A DNA stretch of 64,000 nt from Planctobacterium marinum (GCF_036322805.1 NZ_AP027272.1:4154001-4218000); one strand, 5' to 3'; shown: positions 17,309 through 26,500, counted from the stretch's first letter. Notes: generated from the sequence alone by a model not told the origin. Program-made: numbers and translations.

Positions 17309-18547
17309 ATGTCACGAAATATAGCGATGATCCTGGCTGGCGGTGCCGGTACCAGACTTTTCCCATTGACTCAAACCCGAACGAAACCAGCAGTGCCCTT
17401 TGCTGGCGGTTTACGTCTTATTGATTTTGTACTCAATAATTTCGTTAACTCAGACATTCTGAAACTGTATGTCCTAACCCAGTTTAAGTCGCAATCGCTT
17501 AATATTCACTTACGACAGGCCTGGCATATCACCGGCTTAACCGGCAACTTTATCGATGCCATACCGGCGCAAATGCGCATGGGTAAGCGTTGGTACGAAG
17601 GCACGGCAGATGCCATTTATCAGAACCTACGCCTGATTGAGATCCACGAACCCGATAACGTCTTTATCTTTGGTAGTGATCACATCTACAAAATCGATAT
17701 TCGTCAGGTACAGCGTTATCACGAAAAAATGGATGCTTCACTCACGGTGTGCGCCATCCCGGTTCTGGCCTCAGAGGCCGCTGGTCGTTTCGGTGTTATC
17801 GAAGTAGACGAAGATTTTCGCATGATTGGCTTTGAAGAAAAGCCAGAAAATCCCAAAACCATTCCGGGTCGCCCCGATTTAGCACTGGTTTCTATGGGCA
17901 ACTACGTGTTTAAGAAAGACAAGTTATTCGAATACCTGAGTGCAGACGCCGAAGACAAGATGTCATCCCATGATTTCGGCCACGATATTCTGCCCAAAAT
18001 GGTAGCCGATGGTGAACCAGTATTCGTTTACGATTTCAATCGCAATGAGATTCCGGGTGAAGCTGAAACCGCCAATCACAGTTACTGGCGTGATGTGGGT
18101 ACTGTGTATTCTTTCTGGGAAGCGCACATGGACTTGTTGGTAGCAGAGCCGGAATTTGATTTGTACAACAATCGCTGGCCACTGCGCAGTTATCATCCGC
18201 CAGTACCACCAGCGAATATTATGGCCGATGATGAAGGCAATCACTGCACGGTATTAAATTCCATGATCAGCTCTGGCAGCGAGGTCACTGGCGCCCACAT
18301 CGAACGCAGTGTTTTAGGCTTTAACGCCAAAATCCATAAAGGCACAAGAATGGTGGAAAGCATCATGCTGGGTAAATGCGAAGTGGGCGAAAACTGTGTA
18401 CTTAACCGCGTTATTGCAGATAAAAGCGTTAAAATTGCGCCGAACACCCAGATTGGTGTTGATTTGGAACTGGATCGCTCCCGCGGCTTAACAGTTTCAG
18501 AAGAAGGTATCGTGGTTATTCCGAAAAATATGGAGATCGGTTTCTAG
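17309..18547 (+). CDS. glgC: Glucose-1-phosphate adenylyltransferase GlgC
   Basis: GlgC makes ADP-glucose from ATP and glucose-1-phosphate, the committed step of bacterial glycogen synthesis. The 412-residue product has the N-terminal nucleotidyltransferase motif MILAGGAGTRLFPLT, the conserved KPAVPFAG, WYEGTADAIYQN, FGSDHIYK and FGVIEVDE. A C-terminal left-handed beta-helix begins after about residue 300. AAGGA lies 10 bases before the ATG. Its TAG stop overlaps the GTG start of glgA by one base, so the two genes form a coupled operon. Confidence 0.96.
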   Translation: MSRNIAMILAGGAGTRLFPLTQTRTKPAVPFAGGLRLIDFVLNNFVNSDILKLYVLTQFKSQSLNIHLRQAWHITGLTGNFIDAIPAQMRMGKRWYEGTADAIYQNLRLIEIHEPDNVFIFGSDHIYKIDIRQVQRYHEKMDASLTVCAIPVLASEAAGRFGVIEVDEDFRMIGFEEKPENPKTIPGRPDLALVSMGNYVFKKDKLFEYLSADAEDKMSSHDFGHDILPKMVADGEPVFVYDFNRNEIPGEAETANHSYWRDVGTVYSFWEAHMDLLVAEPEFDLYNNRWPLRSYHPPVPPANIMADDEGNHCTVLNSMISSGSEVTGAHIERSVLGFNAKIHKGTRMVESIMLGKCEVGENCVLNRVIADKSVKIAPNTQIGVDLELDRSRGLTVSEEGIVVIPKNMEIGF

Positions 18548-19980
18548 TGGAAGTTCTGTTCGTCGTATCAGAAGTTGAAGGCTTAGTAAAAACCGGGGGC
18601 CTGGCCGATGTAGGTCGGGCTTTGCCTGTGGCCCTGAAGAATTTCGGTCATGATGTTCGGGTTATCTTGCCCTATTACAAAGCTATCGCTGAAAAGTTTG
18701 AATCTCATCAAATCTCCGACACACAAGTGTTGTATGCCAACGACAGGCATTATCATTACAACATTCGGCAAATGGACCTGGACGGGCTTTGCGTTTACCT
18801 GATTGATTTTCCTCCGTTTTTTGACAGAGACGGGATATATACCGACAGCTATCACGCCTTCCCGGACAATCCTGAGCGCTATGCGTTCTTCTCCATGGCG
18901 GCACTACACGCCAGCACTTGCATCGGATTCAAACCGCAAATAGTACATTGTCACGACTGGCACACCGCTCTGGTGCCTTTTTTCATGCGTCGCGATCCCA
19001 CCGGCTTTTATGCTCAAAGTCGCTCGGTGCTTACGGTACACAATGGTGCTTACCAGTGTCAGCACCCCTTGCATGACATTCCGTTTCTGCATCCCTATGA
19101 AGAAATTGCCGCACAAAAAGACAATATGGGCGCGATAAACTTTATGAAAATTGGCGTTATGAATGCCGATAAAATAAATGCAGTAAGTCCTCACTACGGC
19201 TATGAGCTAAAAACACCATTGGGCTCTCATCACATGTACCATGAATATATGACCCGCCAGCACGATCTGACGGGCATACTCAATGGATGTGATTACAGCC
19301 AATGGGACCCGGCCACCGATCCGGAATTACCGGAGAATTATCACACCGACGATATGTCTGGCAAAGTGAGTTGTAAACAAGCTCTGCAAAGTGCAGTGGG
19401 CTTGCCGCAAAACCCCGATATTCCGCTGTTTGGTATGGTATGCCGCTTAACTGAGCAAAAAGGCTTTGGTTATCTTCTGCCTATTCTGGGTCATTTGATG
19501 CAACACAACATTCAGCTGCTTATTATTGGTACTGGCGATCCATCAATTTGTGAAGAGCTGCATCATTTTGCCCATCAGGAGCCGGAGAAATTTGTGTTCC
19601 GTGAAGAGTTCAGTAATCACATGGCGCACCTGCTGGAAGCGGGCAGCGATTACTTCCTGATGCCTTCACTGTTTGAGCCCTGCGGGTTAAATCAGATGTA
19701 CAGCCTGGCTTATGGCACCATACCAATCGTGCGTGCTGTAGGCGGACTGAGAGATACGGTTATTGACCTGGAGGAAAGCCCGGATCAGGCTACGGGTTTT
19801 GTGTTTCACAGTGCCGATAGTTCTGCCTTGTTGAACTGTTTGCGCCGTGCGGCTTTGTTTTATTACGAATACCCGCAGCAATTCAAAGCCATGCAACACA
19901 GAGCTATGCATACCAAATTCACCTGGGAAGACGCAGCGCGTAATTATACAGGGCTTTACGAGGATGCCCTCAGGTCATAA
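18547..19980 (+). CDS. glgA: Glycogen synthase GlgA (glycosyltransferase family 5)
   Basis: GlgA transfers glucose from ADP-glucose to the non-reducing end of a glycogen chain. The 477-residue product starts with GTG inside the glgC stop. It has the N-terminal donor-site signature KTGGLADVGRALP, VHCHDWHTALVP, NGCDYSQWDP and the C-terminal motif PSLFEPCGLNQMYSLAYGTIPIVRAVGGLRDTV, with the catalytic glutamate in FEPCG. The length is usual for bacterial enzymes. No branching enzyme or phosphorylase gene is in the window. Confidence 0.96.
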   Translation: MEVLFVVSEVEGLVKTGGLADVGRALPVALKNFGHDVRVILPYYKAIAEKFESHQISDTQVLYANDRHYHYNIRQMDLDGLCVYLIDFPPFFDRDGIYTDSYHAFPDNPERYAFFSMAALHASTCIGFKPQIVHCHDWHTALVPFFMRRDPTGFYAQSRSVLTVHNGAYQCQHPLHDIPFLHPYEEIAAQKDNMGAINFMKIGVMNADKINAVSPHYGYELKTPLGSHHMYHEYMTRQHDLTGILNGCDYSQWDPATDPELPENYHTDDMSGKVSCKQALQSAVGLPQNPDIPLFGMVCRLTEQKGFGYLLPILGHLMQHNIQLLIIGTGDPSICEELHHFAHQEPEKFVFREEFSNHMAHLLEAGSDYFLMPSLFEPCGLNQMYSLAYGTIPIVRAVGGLRDTVIDLEESPDQATGFVFHSADSSALLNCLRRAALFYYEYPQQFKAMQHRAMHTKFTWEDAARNYTGLYEDALRS

Positions 19981-20017
19981 AATCCTGAGCAGATCTGTAA
20001 TATTTCAAGGAATAAGC

Positions 20018-20359
20018 TTGTTGCGCTTTGTTACTTTCAGGACACTCATCTTATTACCGACGGCGACATTGCTGTCGGTGCTCAGCTTTAGCTCATTGGC
20101 ATTACCCGAAACCTGTATTCAAGACCCACAGCGCCGCGATCAGTGTCCGCGCATTATTTACAAAAATGCCACTTTACCGGATCCACAAACAGGTGAAGAC
20201 AAGACTCAGTTGGTTTGTATCTGCCTGACGGATTTTAAAGACCTTTTACTGGAAGAAAAAGATGAAGTAGCAAAGCAAATAAAACAGATGCGAATTAATT
20301 CATGGACCGCACAATTGGGGATCACTGAGGAGCAGCTGAAGGAGCTGGTTAAATACTAA
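20018..20359 (+). CDS. Small secreted protein of unknown function
   Basis: I do not recognise this protein. The TTG at 20018 has AAGGA six bases upstream and gives 113 residues with a hydrophobic signal sequence (about 1-30, ending near SSLALP). The mature part has four cysteines in two pairs (ETCIQDPQRRDQC and LVCICLTDF), suggesting disulfides in the periplasm, and ends in a charged helix. A longer frame with an ATG at 19847 overlaps glgA and is unlikely. It lies 37 bp after glgA on the same strand and meets the DUF3293 gene tail to tail with a 4-bp overlap. Confidence 0.65.
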   Translation: MLRFVTFRTLILLPTATLLSVLSFSSLALPETCIQDPQRRDQCPRIIYKNATLPDPQTGEDKTQLVCICLTDFKDLLLEEKDEVAKQIKQMRINSWTAQLGITEEQLKELVKY

Positions 20360-20784
20360 GAATTCCCGCTTATAAAAGTGCTTACCGGCCCCATTGAGGT
20401 AGGCGTGACCTGCCCAAGCAATACCGGTACTAACCAAAGCTCGCCTTGTTTTAGTTGATAAACCGCATTCTGTTGATAAATTCGTGCCAGATTGCGAGCC
20501 TGTGATTCAGTAGCAAATATCAAAAAACTTGGCTCACTCCAGCTAAATGTAACATCACCCACTAAAAGCAACTTAAACTCAATATGATTGCTTTCTAAGT
20601 AACGCTGTAGCTTTTGTGTTTTACGCCGATTAAATGATTGCTCACAAAGCTGGCTTCGGGGGTTGCAGGCAGAAATAATGAATCCAGTTGCAGATATCAA
20701 ACTCTTCGCTGAAGCAGTGTGAATTTTTATGTCCTGATAAGCCTTCCAAAGCCTGAAAACTTGCGCTTCTGCGTTTTTTTTCAT
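20356..20784 (-). CDS. DUF3293 domain-containing protein
   Basis: The 142-residue product resembles the DUF3293 family, small cytoplasmic proteins of unknown function in gammaproteobacteria. Visible family traits are the early FIISACNPRSQ segment, the helix with NRRKTQKLQRYLES, and FLIFATESQARNLARIYQQNAVYQL near the C-terminus. It has no signal sequence or metal motif. It is convergent with the small secreted gene and divergent from the histidine kinase operon. Confidence 0.7.
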   Translation of the reverse strand: MKKNAEAQVFRLWKAYQDIKIHTASAKSLISATGFIISACNPRSQLCEQSFNRRKTQKLQRYLESNHIEFKLLLVGDVTFSWSEPSFLIFATESQARNLARIYQQNAVYQLKQGELWLVPVLLGQVTPTSMGPVSTFISGNS

Positions 20785-20876
20785 AAGTTTTTAGAGTTGT
20801 AGTTTCAATTGTGGCCACTTTATATCAATATGGTGATTGTCTGAACGTCAGTTCGCCAAATACAAGAATGCGCTGA

Positions 20877-22520
20877 ATGGGCTCTGAATCAAAATTTTTG
20901 TCAATAAAACGATTGTTTGTCTGGGTAGTGATGGGCGTAGCCACCCTCGCGCTATTTTTAGCCAGCAGCATCTCCTTTTACACCCAAGTTACCACTTACA
21001 AAACTGAACTCATTGAACAAGTTGAAATTTTTGGTGAATTAATCGCGCGCAACGCCCAAAGTGGTATCGCCTTCGACGATAACATTACCGAAGAAGAGAA
21101 CCTGTTGGTACTCTCCGCCGCTGACTTTATCACCAACGTTCATATATACAAGGTCACACCTGATGGCGAACTGTCATTTTTTGCCAGTTATAATAAAAAG
21201 GGGCAGGCCCCTATTCAGGCCATGTATGACAGAGTGGAAGAGCTGAAAGCCCCCATTATTAACGAAAGCCAGGTGGAGTTCATCAAGCCCGTTTCTATCG
21301 ACGAAACCATCATTGGTTACGTATATCTCCGGGCTTCCGCTAAATCACTGCAAGACTTAACCGTTAACAGTATTTTAATTAATCTGTTGGTGCTGTTAGT
21401 AACGCTAACCGTATGTTTTGTTATTACGCTGAGGTTACAGCGTACAATCACCGACCCTATCGACGGCCTGGTGAATCTGGTAACTGATATTGCCCATAAA
21501 AAAGACTACTCGAAACGCGCAGAGCTGGCTAACGTTAAAGAGCTCAACCTGTTGTCGTCGTCTTTTAACCAGATGCTGGACAGAGTTCAGGACCACATGC
21601 AGGCACAAAAAGAAGCCGAAACAGAACACCTGAGATTGGCGCAGAACCTGGAAGAGAAAGTTAATCAGCGAACCCAAGCTCTGAAAGAGGCAAACCAGGA
21701 ATTAATTCAGACTCTGGAAAAACTGCACCAATTCCAGCGGCAGATGGTGCAAAACGAGAAGATGGCCTCACTGGGTGATATGGTAGCCGGTGTCGCGCAC
21801 GAGGTTAATACGCCAATAGGGCTGGGCGTGACAGCCTCAACTATGATGCTGGACAGACTAGATGAACTGAAAAAAGCATTTGAAGAAAAGTCCCTCAAAG
21901 CCAGCATGCTTTCCAAGTTCATGAATGAAGGCGAAGAGAATCTCAATATTATCTATCGCAACCTGAATAGAGCTGCCGAGCTTATTTCAAGCTTCAAGCA
22001 GGTGGCCGTTGACCAATCAAGCGAACAAGACCGCGCCTTCAGCTTTAAACAGCTGATGGATGAAATACTATTATCAATGCGACCCAGGCTTAAGAACCTG
22101 ACTCATCAGATTAAAATAGACTGCGATCCAGAACTTTGCATTGAAACGAAAGCAGGCCCCATAAATCAAATCATGATCAACCTGATCATGAACTCCATCA
22201 TTCACGGCTTTGAAGACAAAGAGAACGGCGCGATAGTGATCCATGCGGAGCTTATCGACAGCGACAAGCTCAATATAACCTATACCGATGATGGCCGCGG
22301 CATACCAGAACATATGCGTAAACGTATCTTTGATCCCTTCGTAACCACCAAACGCGGTCAGGGCGGTAGCGGCTTGGGCATGCATCTTGTTTTCAATTTA
22401 GTCACACAAGCATTAAATGGCTCAATCTCGCTGTCTAGCGAACCAGGCCACGGTGTTGAGTTTAACATTGTATTCCCGGTTAAACGGGTTGAACCGGAAA
22501 AGTTGCTACAGAGCTCCTGA
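20877..22520 (+). CDS. Membrane histidine kinase with CHASE8-like periplasmic sensor
   Basis: The 547-residue product has a first membrane segment (about 13-33) and a periplasmic domain whose start (ELIARNAQSGIAFDDN) looks like the CHASE8 domain of YfiN-type proteins. A second membrane segment (about 160-183), a HAMP domain and a long coiled coil (about 235-290) follow. The kinase core has the phospho-acceptor motif GVAHEVNTPIG, the N box NLIMNSIIHGFE, DDGRGIP and GGSGLGMHL. The stop overlaps the start of a yfiR-type gene by one base. YfiR represses YfiN through this kind of domain, so the same pairing is plausible here. The response-regulator partner is not proved; arcA is the next regulator gene. 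Confidence 0.88.
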   Translation: MGSESKFLSIKRLFVWVVMGVATLALFLASSISFYTQVTTYKTELIEQVEIFGELIARNAQSGIAFDDNITEEENLLVLSAADFITNVHIYKVTPDGELSFFASYNKKGQAPIQAMYDRVEELKAPIINESQVEFIKPVSIDETIIGYVYLRASAKSLQDLTVNSILINLLVLLVTLTVCFVITLRLQRTITDPIDGLVNLVTDIAHKKDYSKRAELANVKELNLLSSSFNQMLDRVQDHMQAQKEAETEHLRLAQNLEEKVNQRTQALKEANQELIQTLEKLHQFQRQMVQNEKMASLGDMVAGVAHEVNTPIGLGVTASTMMLDRLDELKKAFEEKSLKASMLSKFMNEGEENLNIIYRNLNRAAELISSFKQVAVDQSSEQDRAFSFKQLMDEILLSMRPRLKNLTHQIKIDCDPELCIETKAGPINQIMINLIMNSIIHGFEDKENGAIVIHAELIDSDKLNITYTDDGRGIPEHMRKRIFDPFVTTKRGQGGSGLGMHLVFNLVTQALNGSISLSSEPGHGVEFNIVFPVKRVEPEKLLQSS

Positions 22521-23059
22521 TGAATTTAAAGGTATTTAAGCGTTTAACCAGTATTCTGGTCATGTCCCTGGTGACGTGGCAGGCTGGTTATGCGCAGTCC
22601 TTTAAACCCGAAGAGCTCAGAGCGTCCTTTCTCTATCACATCGCCCATTACACTAGTTATCCCGATGAAAGTTTTAATGACAACACGTTTAATTTTTGTT
22701 TTATGGAAGATGCCAATCAGTCGCATACCAGAGTATTCAATAAGCTGCCCAAAAAACGCCTAAAAGACAAAGACATCAAACTGGTGAGCCTTGAGACACC
22801 AGAACAATTAAATGGCGATCAATGTCAGGTGATCTTCATTGGCAAGCAGGCAGAAAGCCAGGAGCTATTCGCCAAACTGGAAAAATTGAATAAAACCATT
22901 GTTTCTGTTGGAGAAACACGAGATTTTATTGAAAATGGCGGAATGATCACCATAGTACCTTTACAGTCGAAAATGCGTATTTTCTTCAGTCAGGAGCAAT
23001 ATGAGAACACCTCACTTAAATTCAGCTCCCTATTGTTGAAACGTGCCAATTTCCGATAA
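22520..23059 (+). CDS. YfiR family periplasmic protein (DUF4154)
   Basis: The 179-residue product has a signal peptide (about 1-25, ending near GYAQS) and a mature DUF4154 domain. Family traits are the early RASFLYHIAHYTSYP, NFCFMEDANQS, DQCQVIFIG and the C-terminal KMRIFFSQEQYENTSLKFSSLLLKRAN. Two cysteines could form the disulfide known in YfiR. The ATG overlaps the kinase stop, so it is co-translated with it. YfiR proteins hold a CHASE8 sensor inactive in the periplasm and respond to redox or envelope state; applying this to the kinase is inference. Confidence 0.85.
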   Translation: MNLKVFKRLTSILVMSLVTWQAGYAQSFKPEELRASFLYHIAHYTSYPDESFNDNTFNFCFMEDANQSHTRVFNKLPKKRLKDKDIKLVSLETPEQLNGDQCQVIFIGKQAESQELFAKLEKLNKTIVSVGETRDFIENGGMITIVPLQSKMRIFFSQEQYENTSLKFSSLLLKRANFR

Positions 23060-23112
23060 ACTATCTCAAGGTAATAAAATAAAAATAAATGACAACAATC
23101 TCAGGTGAGATC

Positions 23113-23820
23113 ATGCAAACTCCAAATATATTGATAGTAGAAGACGAAGTCGTAACAAGAACTACGCTGAAAAGTTTATTCGAAGCAGAAGGCTACGGTG
23201 TATTCGAAGCGGAAAATGGCGAAGAAATGCATGATCACTTCGAAAATAACACCATCGACCTGGTGATCATGGATATTAATTTACCAGGTAAAAACGGTCT
23301 GATTCTGGCTCGTGAAGTACGCGACAAGAAAAACGTCGGCCTGATATTTTTAACCGGTAGAGATAACGACGTGGATCGCATCCTGGGCTTAGAAATAGGC
23401 GCGGATGATTATCTCACCAAGCCATTTAATCCACGCGAACTAACTATCAGAGCCAGAAACCTGTTGGCCCGAACCAGTAACGCCAACGAAGATGAGGATC
23501 TGCCCAGCAAGGTTAACTTCAACGGTTGGGTATTAGATGGCGACAGCCGCAGCTTAATCTCCCCATCTGGTAATGAATTCAGATTACCGCGTAGTGAATT
23601 CCGTGCCCTGCATCTGTTTTTGAGCAACCCAGGGAAAATCCTCACCCGAGAGCAGCTTATTCTGGAAATGACGGGCCGCGAATTGCGCACCAATGACAGA
23701 ACCGTCGACGTTACTATTCGTCGTATACGCAAGCACTTTGAAAGTGAGCAAGACGCCGAGGATTTGATTGTCACCATTCACGGAGAAGGGTATCGCTTCT
23801 GCGGTTCTGTAGACGCTTAA
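23113..23820 (+). CDS. arcA: Aerobic respiration response regulator ArcA
   Basis: ArcA is an OmpR-family regulator of respiratory and carbon metabolism under low oxygen. The ATG at 23113, preceded by AGGTGA, gives 235 residues starting [28 protein letters not shown], nearly the E. coli ArcA N-terminus. The receiver domain has the phospho-acceptor aspartate in [13 protein letters not shown] and the lysine in [12 protein letters not shown]. The winged helix has the conserved [26 protein letters not shown] and [10 protein letters not shown]. An earlier in-frame ATG at 23089 has a poorly spaced ribosome site. It follows the kinase-yfiR pair by about 50 bp. Confidence 0.95.
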   Translation: MQTPNILIVEDEVVTRTTLKSLFEAEGYGVFEAENGEEMHDHFENNTIDLVIMDINLPGKNGLILAREVRDKKNVGLIFLTGRDNDVDRILGLEIGADDYLTKPFNPRELTIRARNLLARTSNANEDEDLPSKVNFNGWVLDGDSRSLISPSGNEFRLPRSEFRALHLFLSNPGKILTREQLILEMTGRELRTNDRTVDVTIRRIRKHFESEQDAEDLIVTIHGEGYRFCGSVDA

Positions 23821-23838
23821 ATCCCTCCGATTTTTACT

Positions 23839-23867
23839 AAAAAAGCCACCGCTGAGGTGGCTTTTTG
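23839..23867. terminator. Terminator after arcA
   Basis: AAAAGCCACC (23841-23850) and GGTGGCTTTT (23856-23865) form a 10-bp stem with loop GCTGA, flanked by A residues on one side and T residues on the other. It ends arcA transcription and could work in both directions. Confidence 0.85.
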
Positions 23868-24032
23868 CTTTCTGAGACAAGCAGTGACGCTAAGGTTTTA
23901 GCAGTGAGGCGAAGTTGCCACCCAGCTCCCTTTGTGCGCAATTACATTGGCTTTCAGAAAAAACAACGTTGAGTGAAATCAGGGATGATACCCATACCAA
24001 TAAGTAGCCCTCAGCATGCAACTCAGTGGAAA

Positions 24033-24117
24033 TTGAAATGCTTTTAGACAAGGCAGATGTTTAAAGGTCTGGTGGCCCCAAATCAAGAACATCTAACGCG
24101 GTATAAAAGCATTTCAA
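24033..24117. repeat. Nested inverted repeat, possible dispersed repeat or MITE remnant
   Basis: TTGAAATGCTTTTA (24033-24046) is a perfect 14-bp inverted match of TAAAAGCATTTCAA (24104-24117). Inside it AGATGTT (24055-24061) pairs with AACATCT (24088-24094). The 85-nt unit would fold into a long cruciform or RNA hairpin. No coding frame uses it. Other copies cannot be sought here. Confidence 0.55.
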
Positions 24118-24289
24118 ATCCATCGCAGGCGACACCCCAGAGGCTTATTTCTTTGTCGCCAACATGGATGTTGGTGAGGAGCGAGAGCAGGATGCGTTGA
24201 GCTTTGCGCGATATTCACAAGAGCACCAGTATTATTTCAATCACGCGCCTCGAACTAAGCTCGCTGGGATGTCGCTGAGCGCATACTGA
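24110..24289 (+). pseudogene. Possible decayed reading frame
   Basis: An open frame without an acceptable start translates as SIAGDTPEAYFFVANMDVGEE followed by REQDALSFARYSQEHQYYFN and ends at TGA 24287-24289. The composition looks protein-like, but I recognise no family. The only ATG is at 24164, and there is no ribosome site. It may be the tail of a gene brought in and broken, or chance. Confidence 0.25.
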
Positions 24290-24401
24290 GAGTTATTTAT
24301 TGGTATCATCAATGCCAGCACATGGACGTGCTGTCATTAATGGTCTACGTTGTTCTGAAAGACAAGGGAATGCTTTTGCGCGCCAAGGGCTGCGGGGGTT
24401 T

Positions 24402-24430
24402 CTTAAGGGGGCTCAGCCGCTCCCCTTAAG
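24402..24430. repeat. GC-rich inverted repeat downstream of pmbA
   Basis: CTTAAGGGG (24402-24410) and CCCCTTAAG (24422-24430) form a perfect 9-bp stem around an 11-base loop. The sequence around it is much richer in G and C than its neighbours. No T-run follows, so it is not a standard terminator; it resembles an extragenic palindrome. Confidence 0.4.
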
Positions 24431-24531
24431 GCGCTGCCGGCGCCCCGGCATAAATTTACAAAAAGCGAAAAATTAGTTAAGACTTAGTAACGCTAATGAA
24501 TTAATAAACTTAAATGCTAAATTTATAAAAC

Positions 24532-25863
24532 CTACTCTCCGGCAACGGACATAGATTCCAACAATAAACTACCAGTAAAGATACTGCCGCGTTTTTCTAC
24601 GTCATTACCTACAGCGACAATATTCTGATAGATGTCTTTCAGGTTACCGGCGATGGTTAGTTCGTGCACTGGATATTGAATAACGCCATTTTCCACCCAA
24701 TAGCCTGCAGCTCCACGGGAATAATCACCCGTCACAATATTAACGCCTTGACCCATTAGCTCAGTTATGAATAAACCTGTGCCCATTTCTTTCAGCAGGT
24801 CTGCCTGGCTGTGACCAGTATCTTTCACTAACCAGTTGTGAATTCCACCGGCGTGACCGTTGGTTTTGGTACCCAGTTTACGAGCCGAATAGCTGGTTAA
24901 CAGGTAATGATTGAGGACGCCATTAGTGACAATGTCCATGTCGTATGTGGCGACCCCTTCATTATCAAATACGCTGCTGGCCAGTGCCCGTTTAATGTGT
25001 GGTCTCTCCTGGATATCAAACCACTCAGGAAACACCTGCTCACCTTTGCTGTCCAACAAAAAGCTGGATTTGCGATACAAACTGCCACCACTGATAGCAC
25101 TGACAAAGTGCCCGATGAAGCCCGGCGCCAGTTCTTTGTCGATGATCACAGGCACATTACAGGTATTGACTTTATTTGCACCTAAGCGGCTGACGGTATT
25201 TTTCGCCGCTTCGCGTCCCACATCTTGCGCGGCTTGCAATTTATCGGCTTCACGGGAGACGGTATAAGCATAGTCCCGTTGCATGTCATCCCCTTCCCCA
25301 GCAATCAATACACAGCTCAGACTGTAACGAGAACTTGGATAACCAACATTCACCCCATGAGTATTGCCATAAACCTTCAGGCCAATATTGGCGTTGTAGC
25401 TGGCACCGTCTGAGTTGCTGATTTTATCATCACTGTCCAGACCCGCTGATTCAGCTTCAAGCGCCAGTTGTAATCCGGCGTCAGTATCGAGATCTATCGG
25501 GTGATACAGCTCAAGGTCGATGTTTTTTTCCACCATTAGCTCTTTTTCAGCCAGACCAGAACAAGGATCTTCACCAGTGTAACGCGCTATAGAGATGGCT
25601 TTTTCAACGGTGAGTGCCAGTGCTTTTTTACTTAAGTCTGCAGTTGATGCACTGCCCTTACAGCCGTCGACATAGACGGATATTCCCAAACCACCGTCGT
25701 TGGTAAATTCGACGGTTTCCACCTCTTTTAAGCGGGTAGCAACGGCAATACCTTGTACTTTACTGATACTGGCTTCGGCGTTATCTGCGCCCCCAGCTTT
25801 GGCCATTTTTAAAACATCCGCCACGACTTCTTGTATTTCGGCGAGTTGTTGCTCAGCGTGCAT
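24532..25863 (-). CDS. pmbA: Metalloprotease PmbA (TldE)
   Basis: PmbA and TldD form a heteromeric zinc protease that cleaves modified peptides and proteins in the cytoplasm, for example in microcin B17 maturation and CcdA degradation. The ATG at 25863 gives 444 residues, near the usual 450; an upstream in-frame start at 25938 adds 25 unlikely residues. The N-terminal part EASISKVQGIAVATRLKEVETVEFTNDGGLGISVYVDG and the C-terminal GHAGGIHNWLVKDTG, GVNIVTGDYSRGAAGYWVENG are typical. PmbA lacks the HExxxH zinc site, which TldD carries; tldD lies 5 kb away on the same strand. It is divergent from darP. Confidence 0.95.
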   Translation of the reverse strand: MHAEQQLAEIQEVVADVLKMAKAGGADNAEASISKVQGIAVATRLKEVETVEFTNDGGLGISVYVDGCKGSASTADLSKKALALTVEKAISIARYTGEDPCSGLAEKELMVEKNIDLELYHPIDLDTDAGLQLALEAESAGLDSDDKISNSDGASYNANIGLKVYGNTHGVNVGYPSSRYSLSCVLIAGEGDDMQRDYAYTVSREADKLQAAQDVGREAAKNTVSRLGANKVNTCNVPVIIDKELAPGFIGHFVSAISGGSLYRKSSFLLDSKGEQVFPEWFDIQERPHIKRALASSVFDNEGVATYDMDIVTNGVLNHYLLTSYSARKLGTKTNGHAGGIHNWLVKDTGHSQADLLKEMGTGLFITELMGQGVNIVTGDYSRGAAGYWVENGVIQYPVHELTIAGNLKDIYQNIVAVGNDVEKRGSIFTGSLLLESMSVAGE

Positions 25864-25965
25864 TACTGTTTCGATCCTTTCAATTGTGCTAATCCACAAG
25901 TATTCATTGGTATTAGCACGGGCAATGGTTACAATCATGCCAAGTGTAACACCAAAGTGAAGGTT

Positions 25966-26496
25966 ATGGGCGAAGATCTGTTTTCAGATTCTGACTCGGA
26001 ATTTGACGATTATAAAAGTAAAACCCAGCTCAAAAAAGAGATGTTGGCGCTGGTTAAATTGGGTGAACAGGTAGTGGAACTGGGCGTTGCTGCGCTGAAG
26101 AAAATCCCCCTGGATACGGAAGTCGCTGAGGCAATAGATATTGCTCGCAACATGAATCGTAAAAAGCCCTCTTACCGACGACAATTGCAATTTATTGGCA
26201 AATTGCTACGCAATCGGGACGAGGAAGACGTCGCTGCGATTACCCAGGCATTGGAAAATTTACAAGGGCAACAATATCAATTGAAAGCTCATTTCCACAA
26301 ACTTGAAACATTGCGCGATAAACTTGTTGACCAAGGCGACGATGCACTGCAAAGTTTGTTGCAGGATTATCCACAATTAGACCGACAACGTTTAAGGCAG
26401 TGGATCCGACAGGCTAAAAAAGAGCGGGAACAAAACAAGCCCCCTAAAGCCTACAGAGAAATATTCCAATACTTAAAACAAGAAATACAAGAGTAA
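25966..26496 (+). CDS. darP: Ribosome maturation protein DarP (YjgA, DUF615)
   Basis: DarP binds late pre-50S ribosomal particles and helps their maturation. The 177-residue product from ATG 25966 (MGEDLFSDSDSEFDDYKSKTQLKKEM) has the acidic N-terminus, the long helical LVKLGEQVVELG region and RNMNRKKPSYRRQLQFIGKLLRNRD, all typical of the family. The C-terminus ends in a basic helix (RQWIRQAKKEREQNKPPKAYREIFQYLKQ). AAGG lies directly before the ATG; a GTG at 25957 in the same frame is an alternative. It is divergent from pmbA, the order seen in many gammaproteobacteria. Confidence 0.92.
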   Translation: MGEDLFSDSDSEFDDYKSKTQLKKEMLALVKLGEQVVELGVAALKKIPLDTEVAEAIDIARNMNRKKPSYRRQLQFIGKLLRNRDEEDVAAITQALENLQGQQYQLKAHFHKLETLRDKLVDQGDDALQSLLQDYPQLDRQRLRQWIRQAKKEREQNKPPKAYREIFQYLKQEIQE

Positions 26497-26500
26497 TAAA

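Larger units (their letters stand above)
23880..24531. other. Gene-poor stretch with inverted repeats between arcA and pmbA
   Basis: About 650 bp hold no intact gene on either strand. The stretch contains a long inverted repeat (24033-24117), a possible decayed reading frame (24110-24289), a short hairpin CAGCAC/GTGCTG (24316-24333), and a GC-rich inverted repeat (24402-24430). Its patchwork look suggests remnants of mobile or dispersed repeat sequence, which cannot be proved from one copy. Confidence 0.5.
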
